Source: Candidatus Obscuribacter phosphatis | GTDB taxonomy: Bacteria > Cyanobacteriota > Vampirovibrionia > Obscuribacterales > Obscuribacteraceae | NCBI GenBank assembly: GCA_001899315.1 | Contig: MOYA01000001.1 | Span: 2,259,819 to 2,323,818, forward strand | Direction: 5' to 3' | Length of the DNA: 64,000 nt | Part shown: positions 26,475 through 34,245 of the stretch, one piece after another | Position numbering within the stretch: the first letter of the stretch is position 1 | Layout: each line of letters starts with the position of its first letter | Made by a program: the position numbers and the translations under genes | The notes under the pieces: model-generated | What the model was told of the DNA's origin: nothing | Databases searched by the model: none | The model's input: only the letters and a program-made list of their open reading frames with translations

Positions 26475-27295
26475 CGGGGTCTCATATCAGAGACAGTTCC
26501 GTCGGTACGCTGCCAGGTGGAATGGAAAACGCCTTTTTCGACAATGTCGTTATAGACAGCGAAAACACATTTGCCGGGACCGACCCCGACTTCATCAAGC
26601 AAAGGCTGGGTCCACTTGCGTAAAGTGAGAATACGCGGGGCGCTGCCTGTAATCACCCAGATCGGCAAGCCGGTCTTGAGGAAAGCACGAATTTTTGGCT
26701 CCCAATGTCTGGTTTGACGGAAATTACCGGTATCAATCTCAAGCAAAATGCGCACCGGCACAACGGTCTCACCACCGGCAGTCTCGACAAATTCAAAAGA
26801 AATAGTGGCGTCGGCCTGCTCTTCCGCCTCGGTCATATCACCAGCCAGTTCTTTCCAAAACTCACGACCGGTAACAAACTCTAGACCCCTGATCACACCT
26901 TCTTTTTCAGCATCTTCAAGAGCCAGACGCAGATCAACCAACCGGAGGAAGTGCTCTTTATGATAAGTATGCGGCGGACCGGTCGGTATAGTTTCCCAAG
27001 AGATACCGCGATGCTGCTCAAGGGCTCTGGCGCCGGCACTGGTAAGAAAATAAATCAACTCGGGGCGACCACGCCCTTCCATGCGCCCAGAAGATGCCGA
27101 ACCGGTAAAGCCTGCCTGTTGTATGCGGCGCAGTCTTTTCCTGGCAGTTTCATAGCTGATATCAGAAAAACAGAGCCGTGCCAACTGACTGGAAGAAACA
27201 GTACGGTGCAAATAAAGCTCCAGCAAGGCGAGTATATCTCGCTCCATAAGAACAACACTGCGCTTGCGGGCTTTCGGCTTTGCCGTCGGCTTCAT
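26471..27295 (-). CDS. Replication-relaxation family protein
   Basis: The encoded protein of about 274 residues has an N-terminal winged helix (ILALLELYLHRTVSSSQLARLCF, then ARKRLRRIQQAGF) and a core with LRLVDLRLALEDAEK, LLEIDTGNF and an IRAFLKTGLPIWVITGS strand. This pattern matches the replication-relaxation family (PF13814), found on many plasmids and integrated elements and thought to act in plasmid replication or copy control. I prefer ATG at 27295; an upstream in-frame TTG at 27367 would add 24 residues, and neither has a strong ribosome site. No integrase or replication initiator is nearby. Direct repeats lie upstream. Confidence 0.7.
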   Translation of the reverse strand: MKPTAKPKARKRSVVLMERDILALLELYLHRTVSSSQLARLCFSDISYETARKRLRRIQQAGFTGSASSGRMEGRGRPELIYFLTSAGARALEQHRGISWETIPTGPPHTYHKEHFLRLVDLRLALEDAEKEGVIRGLEFVTGREFWKELAGDMTEAEEQADATISFEFVETAGGETVVPVRILLEIDTGNFRQTRHWEPKIRAFLKTGLPIWVITGSAPRILTLRKWTQPLLDEVGVGPGKCVFAVYNDIVEKGVFHSTWQRTDGTVSDMRPR

Positions 27296-27388
27296 ATTGA
27301 CAGCCAGCTCGGTTTGGTTCAACTCATTCTCCAGTACTTGAAAGCAGCGAAGGAGCCCGACCAGCAAGCCCCAAAGAAAGGTTTCAAT

Positions 27389-27438
27389 AGATCTATCTGA
27401 AAGATTTAACTCCGAAAGATTTAAGTCTGTTCAGATCT
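27389..27438 (-). promoter_or_regulatory. Candidate operator: tandem repeat flanked by AGATCT
   Basis: GAAAGATTTAA occurs at 27399-27409 and 27414-27424 (15-bp period). The pair is flanked by AGATCT at 27389-27394 and 27433-27438, so the array is nearly symmetrical. It lies just upstream of the winged-helix gene on the minus strand, where an autoregulatory operator would sit. Binding is an inference. Confidence 0.45.
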
Positions 27439-27499
27439 ACTCTTTTTTATACCCCTTAATTCAATTCTAGAACAGAGCTATTCGCCAAGATCGTAAGAC

Positions 27500-28882
27500 C
27501 TATTCTTTCTTCATAAACGGTATACAAAAAAGCGAAAGGAGGGTGGTGGCAATTGATACCGCAATTAGTGGCAAAATGGAACCGGAAAGGCGCTCGCAAA
27601 GACTGGAATAAAGCAAGCCACCGAACACCATACCAAGCTCATTGGCGAGATTGTAGAAACAGATGAACAAAGCCATGGCAAAGGCATTGTTCTTGACCGG
27701 AGCAACCTCCGCAGCCAAGCTATACAAGAAGAGAGTAAAAATCGAAAGCGAGAAACCGCGAAAAAACTCTATTGCAAAGGCAATGAAAGGATCTTGCAGA
27801 AACACATAAAGCAAAGAAGCCAGGATTGACCATCCGGCCATCCATTTCAGATCAAAACGCTTGTTGACCAGCCCATAAAGAAGCGAGCCGATGAGCATAC
27901 CGAAAGAGCTCACCGCAGCCAAGTTGGCAATCAGCTCCGGGCTAAACTTGAGTATATTACGCTCATAAAAGTACAAACCCGTACCTAGGCTTGGGGAGAA
28001 GTTCCAGAGAGCAAGAAAGATCAAGGTTGCTTTCAGGTGTCTTTCGGAAAAGAATTCGCAAAAGCTGGATTGCGCTTCCTTACCGATAAAGCCGAACAGT
28101 GAGACCTTACTTTTCTCTTGAGAAACTTTGAAATCATGGAAGAGATGCCGTTCTTTCCACATGTCTCGCCACAAAAAAGCGGCCGTCATCAAAGCCGGCA
28201 GTGCCGCCAAAACCAGAGCACCGCTCATCACCAAAGAAGCCTGAGCAATAGTGCCGGTAGCTACAGATTGGGCTAAATAACCGCCCAATATCAAAGCCGG
28301 AATGTTGGCCAAATAATAGGCAAAGCCCTGCAACCCAAATAGACGTCGCGGCAAATGAGAACTAGCCGACAAAGAAGTGGTAACCACAGTAACTAGGGCC
28401 ATGCCGGTCGAGCCCAAGAATAGAAAGAAGACAATGGCGAAAGCCTGCCATCGCCCGCTCAGTAAAGTAGCGAACTGATCATAGGCACAAAAACAAAGTG
28501 CTAGACAGACATACAATAACGCCGTCACCAAGTTCCCAAGAAAGAGATAAGAAAGGCGGCCTCTGCCTTGACCAGGGATGGTGTCGCAAATGATGCCATA
28601 GATGGGTTTTATCACCCAGGGAAACATCAAAAGGGCAAAAAAGCAAGACATGTCAAAAGCACTGAGGGCAAGCCGATCTTTTAAAAAAGAATTGAGCGGT
28701 TGACTGAGCAAAGAGAAATGCTGTGAGATGCCTTGCGTTAGAAAACAGATGGCTATAAGGGAAATTAGTCTCTTCTCAGAAAGAGAAGAAGCAGGAGACG
28801 CTGACTCAATCAGCACAGGCTCAACACCGCCTAAACTGGCTTGATTTCTTTGCTTTACTTGATCGCTCGAAGAAGAATCCAT
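27500..28882 (-). CDS. MFS transporter of the BT1/folate-biopterin type
   Basis: The 460-residue protein has about twelve transmembrane helices. The first loops read LLSQPLNSFLKDRLALSAF and PWVIKPIYGIICDTIPGQGRGRLSYLF, close to the conserved start of the folate-biopterin transporter (BT1) branch of the major facilitator superfamily. The substrate cannot be told from sequence. It is divergent from the operon at 29195, with about 310 bp between them. A role as exporter or importer of that operon's product is possible but rests only on position. The siderophore cluster of Staphylococcus also includes an MFS exporter (SbnD), a different subfamily. Confidence 0.75.
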   Translation of the reverse strand: MDSSSSDQVKQRNQASLGGVEPVLIESASPASSLSEKRLISLIAICFLTQGISQHFSLLSQPLNSFLKDRLALSAFDMSCFFALLMFPWVIKPIYGIICDTIPGQGRGRLSYLFLGNLVTALLYVCLALCFCAYDQFATLLSGRWQAFAIVFFLFLGSTGMALVTVVTTSLSASSHLPRRLFGLQGFAYYLANIPALILGGYLAQSVATGTIAQASLVMSGALVLAALPALMTAAFLWRDMWKERHLFHDFKVSQEKSKVSLFGFIGKEAQSSFCEFFSERHLKATLIFLALWNFSPSLGTGLYFYERNILKFSPELIANLAAVSSFGMLIGSLLYGLVNKRFDLKWMAGWSILASLLYVFLQDPFIAFAIEFFRGFSLSIFTLFLYSLAAEVAPVKNNAFAMALFICFYNLANELGMVFGGLLYSSLCERLSGSILPLIAVSIATTLLSLFCIPFMKKE

Positions 28883-29194
28883 CTAAAAGCCGCCGCCTGA
28901 GCACATTATAGTAGCCTCATCTAGCGAAATATTTGGCAAACATTTGCGTTATTCCATGGTGCCAGATATAAACTAGTTTTTGTGCTTGTTGCGACATATT
29001 CTCAATAACTTTTGAGAACCAATCCGTTGACAAGCACTCCAAGACTTAAACTCTAAAACAAACAGAGCGAGAAGTCAGGAGAAGGTGAAGATTTGAAAGA
29101 ATTCGCATTTTAAGCAGTTAATCAAACCCAATCCGGAAACCATTTTCAGATATCATGCTACCGCTCAACCTATATCTATAGATCGGATAGGAAT
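28883..29194 (+). promoter_or_regulatory. 312-bp divergent regulatory region with a dyad
   Basis: No gene is seen in this gap. The dyad TTCTCAA (28999-29005), N6, TTGAGAA (29012-29018) lies just before TTGACA at 29027-29032, a possible -35; the -10 region (around 29047-29055) is weak. A repressor bound at the dyad could control the operon starting at 29195 and possibly the divergent transporter. The dyad does not match the classical 7-1-7 Fur box, so linking it to the operon's own Fur-family regulator is speculative. Confidence 0.4.
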
Positions 29195-30100
29195 ATGGAC
29201 CTGCAAAACATTTCGCAGCTAATGAAGATAGAAACTTCGCTCTTGGAAAAACTAGTGAGCGAAATCGAAGCACATCCAACCCTTGCCGGTCTCTGGGCTG
29301 AACCTTATCCCGAATATGCATCGGCTGGCATGCAGGTGGCAACTTTACTCAACCCGACAGGCGAACAGCAAAACTTTGATTATCGCGATTGCCGCACCAT
29401 AAAGCCGACCCCGCTCTTAGAGTCGATGCCGGTAATGCAGTCTCTCTTTTTTGAAAAGGGTATGCCGCTTGCCGACATGGAGGTAATGGGAGCCCGTCTT
29501 CTTAAGCTTGAGCCTGGCACCTTCTACCATGAGCACAGAGACTTCGTCTATCTTGAGGCAGTGCCGCGCTTCCGCCTGCATATTCCCCTAATAACCAATG
29601 ACCGGTCCTTCATCGTCGGGCCAGACACCAATGTGCATTTTCAGGCAGGTTATCTCTGGAAACTCGATCCGAAAAGCACCATTCATAGTGCTTGCAACTT
29701 TGGTGAAAGTGCCCGCATTCATCTCATGATCGACTGCTATGTCAACGAAAAGCTGCAAACTTTGCTCGACAACGAAAAACTGGATGAAACACTCAAAGTA
29801 GAGAAGGCGCCCTTGACGAGCCAGATCAAAGAGAGTCTGATTGAAAAGTCTATTCAACTTATGCAAAGCGGCTGCCAGAAGCAAGCAGAAGAGCTTATCT
29901 TGGGTAGTTTCTGCCACTATAACCTCTACCATTTGCAAGAAGGTCTAACCACCTACGATATTTTGAAAGAAGCTTATAAGAGAGCCGCTGAGAAAACACC
30001 AAGCCTAAAGGCAGAACTGGAAGAAAAGTTTCGATATTGGAAAGATCGCCTCATCGAAACCTACCCGGAAAGAAAAGACAGAGAATTGGCACCAGTATAG
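29195..30100 (+). CDS. Aspartyl/asparaginyl beta-hydroxylase-like 2OG-Fe(II) oxygenase
   Basis: The 301-residue protein has a cupin-type core at about 95-185: GTFYHEHRDFVYLE supplies an H-x-D pair (H114, D116), LHIPLIT a core strand, STIHSACN the distal His (H164) and ARIHLMID the likely 2-oxoglutarate Arg (R174). This is the Asp_Arg_Hydrox (PF05118) pattern. Enzymes of this class hydroxylate Asp, Asn or Arg side chains, including free or carrier-bound Asp in siderophore pathways. The N-terminal 90 residues and C-terminal 100 residues (helical, Glu/Lys-rich) are not recognised. It is the first of twelve co-directional genes. Confidence 0.75.
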   Translation: MDLQNISQLMKIETSLLEKLVSEIEAHPTLAGLWAEPYPEYASAGMQVATLLNPTGEQQNFDYRDCRTIKPTPLLESMPVMQSLFFEKGMPLADMEVMGARLLKLEPGTFYHEHRDFVYLEAVPRFRLHIPLITNDRSFIVGPDTNVHFQAGYLWKLDPKSTIHSACNFGESARIHLMIDCYVNEKLQTLLDNEKLDETLKVEKAPLTSQIKESLIEKSIQLMQSGCQKQAEELILGSFCHYNLYHLQEGLTTYDILKEAYKRAAEKTPSLKAELEEKFRYWKDRLIETYPERKDRELAPV

Positions 30101-30124
30101 ATATATAAAAAGATTGATAAATAG

Positions 30125-31663
30125 ATGACGGAAGCATTCAGAATTCTCAATAACTCAGGCAAAGCCACCGGGCTTGATTTTTCGATGCCTTCCATTGCCG
30201 CCTATCAAGAACAAAAGCGCATCAAGGTAGTAAGCGCCGCCCCACTCAATTTCGGCAACCAAAACCTTAGTTGCGAAAACGAAGCTTCTATCCAATTTCT
30301 GAGAAGCCGCTTAGATGCCGCCCTTAAGCCGGAAACACCGTCCCCGTCCTATTTCCCGGGGCAGAATATTCCCGATAAAGGCAATTCGGGTAAAGAACTC
30401 AATCGCGGCAACTTGCTGATAGACCAGCTCAAGCACCTCTTTAGCTTTGACGAAAAAGGCAGGCTGCGCCTGCGCCAAGGTCATGCTCTGGGCTACAAAC
30501 TCTACAAAATCAACACACCCGACAGTGAATGGCATTTCCCTTCAATAGGGAAGCCGCATCTTAACTTCCTCAAGCAAATGCAAGAGGGACTGCAAGAAGA
30601 CGAGTGTGAAGCAGAAATGCTTTTGTCTGAATTCTCTAGAAATCTTTATGCCAAATATTTCGTCGATTTATTCAAGCAAGAAAGGGCTATTGAGACCCTT
30701 GCCGCTCTTTGTGCTGAGATTGCCGGCACCTGGTATCAACAAGCGCAAGAGCGCCCGGTCAAGATTGATGAGCATTGTCTGAAGCAAGCCCTGAGCTATA
30801 TAGAAACCTATAGAGCCCAGCTAACTCGAGAAAACTTCGCTGCTTTCATTATCGAATTAGAAGCATTCTTCTTTGAGAAAGCTTGCTTGGAAGCGATGAA
30901 TTTGACGCCCTTTGCTTCCGGTGTCTTCGAAGGCAATTTCATTCAGGTTTCGCTCATGCCATTAGAGCAAATCAAAGCCACCGAATTTTGCGTCAGAGAA
31001 AGATTGCTCGATGAAGTAATCAATCTCATCGCCCGCGGCTTTGCCCCGGTTGTTATCAACGAATACAGTTTAGTTGCCGACGGCAACCATAGAGTTACTT
31101 CCGCCTGGCTTTGGAACTTACTCAAATATCTGGATGAAGTGAAAGTGGAATGGTCTTTGCAAAGTGAAGCGATGCAAGAGGCTGTTGCTCGATTCTTTAG
31201 CCCCGGGGGCCGTGGAGCTTCTATATCAGAGGTTTCCAAACACGAAGTACTCAGTCATTTCGGCGCCTATCTAGCCAGACCGGAATGGATTGCTCGACTG
31301 CGCACACAAGTAAGACCGCACCTGGCATCTTATGAATACCTTGATGAACTGCCGGTGGTACTAGTGAGTGAGTATCGCTCCTGTGCGGTGGTCAAATTGC
31401 TTTATGACGAAGGTATTCAAACTGTAAGGGCTTGTCCTTCCCTTTATGAACGTATGGCCGAGGCCGACAATCTTGTCTTACCGCCCCGCGCCTCTTATCA
31501 CTTCACCGATTCAGCACTCTTGCCCTGGTTCAATGTCTTGACGGTCAAACCGCTTGCAGGCAACCAGGAAAAACAAAACGAAAACTTAAAACCAAGACGA
31601 ATTCCTAATTCGGCTCGCAAGCTCAGCCAGAAAACAGGAACTTACCAGGGAGGAAAACCGTGA
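30125..31663 (+). CDS. ParB/sulfiredoxin-fold protein, SbnI/SerK-like serine kinase candidate
   Basis: In this 512-residue protein, residues about 272-330 carry the ParB/Srx-like block: VSLMPLEQIKATE with E287, RERLLDEVINLIARGFAPVVIN, then VADGNHRVTSAW with DGNHR at 319-323. In the SerK/SbnI group this fold uses a Glu and a DGxHR-type motif to phosphorylate free serine, giving O-phosphoserine for SbnA. The SbnA-like enzyme encoded three genes later makes that role plausible, but kinase activity is inferred. The N-terminal 270 and C-terminal 180 residues are larger than in SbnI and unrecognised. A DNA-binding ParB role is unlikely, as no helix-turn-helix follows. Its stop overlaps the next gene's GTG start. 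Confidence 0.55.
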   Translation: MTEAFRILNNSGKATGLDFSMPSIAAYQEQKRIKVVSAAPLNFGNQNLSCENEASIQFLRSRLDAALKPETPSPSYFPGQNIPDKGNSGKELNRGNLLIDQLKHLFSFDEKGRLRLRQGHALGYKLYKINTPDSEWHFPSIGKPHLNFLKQMQEGLQEDECEAEMLLSEFSRNLYAKYFVDLFKQERAIETLAALCAEIAGTWYQQAQERPVKIDEHCLKQALSYIETYRAQLTRENFAAFIIELEAFFFEKACLEAMNLTPFASGVFEGNFIQVSLMPLEQIKATEFCVRERLLDEVINLIARGFAPVVINEYSLVADGNHRVTSAWLWNLLKYLDEVKVEWSLQSEAMQEAVARFFSPGGRGASISEVSKHEVLSHFGAYLARPEWIARLRTQVRPHLASYEYLDELPVVLVSEYRSCAVVKLLYDEGIQTVRACPSLYERMAEADNLVLPPRASYHFTDSALLPWFNVLTVKPLAGNQEKQNENLKPRRIPNSARKLSQKTGTYQGGKP

Positions 31664-32649
31664 GAGTAGCATTTCTAGGAAAAGGCGGTGCCGGAAAAAC
31701 CACCACATCGGCCGGCTTCATCAGATATCTTGCCAGCAAGAAACCGTTTGTATTGGCTATTGACGCCGATGTCAACGCCCATCTAAAGGGCGCCTTGCAC
31801 CGCACCGATTGGGTCAATTCAGGCAAAGATTATGAAATCGGCGAAGAAAGAGAAGAAATTATTCGCTACCTCAAGGGCACAAGAAAAGATCTGGAAGGCA
31901 AAGAGATGGTCGGTACAACACCGCCCTCGCTTGATTCTCGTTTCATCACAGTCAGCCCCGAAGACGAATTGGTGAACAAATATGCAGCCAAGAGCGGCAA
32001 TATTTCGCTTCTCACAGTCGGCACTTATAAAGAGAGCGATGTCGGCGGCGCCTGCTACCACGTTAAGCTGACAGGTCTACAGTCCTTCTTTCACCACCTT
32101 TTAGACACCGAAAACGACTATGTTGTAGCCGACACCACTGCCGGTACCGACAACGTCGCCACCTCTCTTTCTTTTGCCTACGACATAAACGTTTTTGTGG
32201 TCGAACCAACCAAGAAATCGGTACAGGTTTATCTAGACTATATTGCCGTGGCGCCCCATCTGAAAGACCGTACTTATGTAATCGCCAACAAAGTCGATAA
32301 TCCAGAAGACGAGCTATTCATTCTCAAGCATGTGGAAAAGGACCGCTTACTTGGTGCCGTGCCTCAATCTAAGCATCTCAAGCGCTTTGAGCAGGGCAAG
32401 AAAGAAGCTTTGGACGACTTTATGACCGAGCAATCGGTTGTCTTTGAAAAGGTTCTGGAAACAGTGGAAGCTAAAAAACGCGACTGGAACAAATATCTGG
32501 AGCTCTTGCGCGCTACCCACACCAAGGTATGCCGCGACTGGCTCGATGACTATTTCGGCTTCAAATTAGACGAAGGTCTCGATACCGACTTCACCTACGA
32601 GAAAGCCTTTGCCAAAACTCAGGCAAAAGTGCCGGTAAGTGCTAAATAA
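31660..32649 (+). CDS. CooC-like P-loop ATPase, copy 1
   Basis: A deviant Walker A, GKGGAGKTT, with signature Lys K8 and K13 opens the 329-residue protein (MRVAFLGKGGAGKTTTSAGF), marking the MinD/CooC/ArsA-type SIMIBI ATPases. Further motifs are DADVNAHLK, VVADTTAGTDN (switch II/Walker B region) and ANKVDN. CooC-type proteins use ATP to mature metalloenzymes, for example Ni insertion in CO dehydrogenase. A lone Cys lies in GGACYH, shared with copy 2 at 40377. No CO dehydrogenase or hydrogenase is encoded nearby, so the client must be another protein in this operon or elsewhere. Translation starts at GTG 31660 in a GTGA overlap, with GGGAGG upstream. Confidence 0.8.
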   Translation: MRVAFLGKGGAGKTTTSAGFIRYLASKKPFVLAIDADVNAHLKGALHRTDWVNSGKDYEIGEEREEIIRYLKGTRKDLEGKEMVGTTPPSLDSRFITVSPEDELVNKYAAKSGNISLLTVGTYKESDVGGACYHVKLTGLQSFFHHLLDTENDYVVADTTAGTDNVATSLSFAYDINVFVVEPTKKSVQVYLDYIAVAPHLKDRTYVIANKVDNPEDELFILKHVEKDRLLGAVPQSKHLKRFEQGKKEALDDFMTEQSVVFEKVLETVEAKKRDWNKYLELLRATHTKVCRDWLDDYFGFKLDEGLDTDFTYEKAFAKTQAKVPVSAK

Positions 32650-32667
32650 ACTAGGAAGTTAACCAAG

Positions 32668-34203
32668 ATGACTACTGCCCAAATTCAAAATCAAGAGACC
32701 CAAAGCCAACAGGCAGAGATTAAAACAGCCGAAAGGCTTACTCTCACGCCGAAAGTGCATGCCACCATCAAGAAATTTATTGATGAGAAGAAAACACTTT
32801 TTGAACTGGTCAAGGCTCTGGGCAGTCCTCTTAACGTTATTTTTCCCGAGTTGGTCGGCGAAAATGTCGATAAGTTCCAAAAGGCATTCAGCGAAGCCGG
32901 CGTTATCGGCAAAGTTTTCTTTGCTCATAAATGCAATCAATCAGACAGTCTGGTACGCAGACTGGCGGTTGAAAACGCCTTTCTTGATGTCAGTTCTACC
33001 CAAGAACTGCGTCATGCTCTGGGCGCAGGTTTTGAGTCTGCCCGCATCGAAGCAACCGGACCAAAAAATGTTGAATTTCTTGGTCTGGCGATTCAGCAAG
33101 GCATCATCATTGCCGTCGATAGTCTCTTTGAACTGGAAACAATAGTCAAACTGAAAGCCAGCCTTAAGCACCAAAAGCCTACTCGTCTTTTGCTTCGCCT
33201 TTCCGGCTTTGAAGCCACACATAGCAAGTTCCTCAATAAAGGTAGCCGCTTCGGTATTCCTATAAAAGAGATCGAAAAGGCTTTCGACATTCTGGAAAAG
33301 AACCGTAAAACTCTAGACTTCCTCGGCTTCTCTTTTCACTTAGATACAGTCTCGGTCTTAGAAAGAGCTGTGGCTATGGAAAATTGCATGGAGCTTTTCG
33401 ACGAAGCACTGGCTAGAGACTTTGAGCCGCGGGTGATCAATATTGGCGGCGGCTATAAAGTCAACTATCTAGAAAACGAAGACGAATGGAATCGCTATAC
33501 CAGCGCACTCAAAGAAGCCGTGCTCGGCACAAGACCTTCTATGACCTGGCACGGCAACGCCTTTGGCATGTCTTCAGACAAAGGCAAGCTAAAGGGCAAC
33601 TTCAATAGCTATAGCTATTTCGATACCCAAACAGGCGGCAGCTTCCTCAACGAACTACTGAGTCAGCGCTTTCCAAATTTGGGTGATGCCACCGCCAAAA
33701 GCATCATGCAAGGCAATATGATTGAACTCTGGATAGAACCAGGGCGGTCGCTGGTTGATCAGACCGGCATTACCGTAGCCAGGGTCAATTCAGTACGTAT
33801 GAGCAGCCGCGGCGAGCCCATAGTCTGCCTCAATATGAAAAGACAAGATATTTCCTTCCTCGATCAAGAAATCTTCGTCGATCCGATAATCATTGAAAAA
33901 GACGGAACAACTGCACAGGCGCCCCAAGCCCAGACCGAGGGCGAACTGATAGGAGTCTATTTCGCAGGCAACCTCTGCCTGGAAAGCGATCTTGTCTACC
34001 GCCACATGACCTACATAGCTAAACTGCCTAACCCTGGAGACCTGGTTGTCTTTGTCAATTCAGCCGGTTATTTCATGGACTTCTCGGCCTCCACTTCGAT
34101 AATGCAGCCAGTGGCTAAGAAAGTTGCCGTCATGGAAAGAAACGGCGAATTCACCTGGATGCTCGACGAAAACTACGTTCCCTACTGGGAATGCCTGCCT
34201 TAA
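32668..34203 (+). CDS. Fold-type III PLP-dependent decarboxylase (Y4yA/SbnH-like)
   Basis: The 511-residue protein has the alanine-racemase barrel typical of diaminopimelate/ornithine decarboxylases: K88 in FFAHKCN forms the Schiff base, GGGY at 260-263 and EPGR at 357-360 bind phosphate, and NLCLESD with C437 is the C-terminal catalytic block. It is longer than LysA and reads most like the Y4yA group, where a related decarboxylase sits beside an SbnA-like gene in rhizobia. SbnH, the counterpart in staphyloferrin B synthesis, decarboxylates a Dap-containing intermediate. The substrate here is probably an amino acid made by the neighbouring SbnA-like enzyme. Spacing to the flanking genes is 18 and 42 bp. 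Confidence 0.8.
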   Translation: MTTAQIQNQETQSQQAEIKTAERLTLTPKVHATIKKFIDEKKTLFELVKALGSPLNVIFPELVGENVDKFQKAFSEAGVIGKVFFAHKCNQSDSLVRRLAVENAFLDVSSTQELRHALGAGFESARIEATGPKNVEFLGLAIQQGIIIAVDSLFELETIVKLKASLKHQKPTRLLLRLSGFEATHSKFLNKGSRFGIPIKEIEKAFDILEKNRKTLDFLGFSFHLDTVSVLERAVAMENCMELFDEALARDFEPRVINIGGGYKVNYLENEDEWNRYTSALKEAVLGTRPSMTWHGNAFGMSSDKGKLKGNFNSYSYFDTQTGGSFLNELLSQRFPNLGDATAKSIMQGNMIELWIEPGRSLVDQTGITVARVNSVRMSSRGEPIVCLNMKRQDISFLDQEIFVDPIIIEKDGTTAQAPQAQTEGELIGVYFAGNLCLESDLVYRHMTYIAKLPNPGDLVVFVNSAGYFMDFSASTSIMQPVAKKVAVMERNGEFTWMLDENYVPYWECLP

Positions 34204-34245
34204 GAAGCCCACCTGATAAGAAACAAGACAAAAGCGGAGAAGAAA

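Noticed and set aside
31660..32649. ParA-type partition ATPase
   Set aside because: The protein has a CooC-like ADTTAGTDN block and a shared Cys motif; no ParB centromere-binding gene with helix-turn-helix or parS-like repeats is present.
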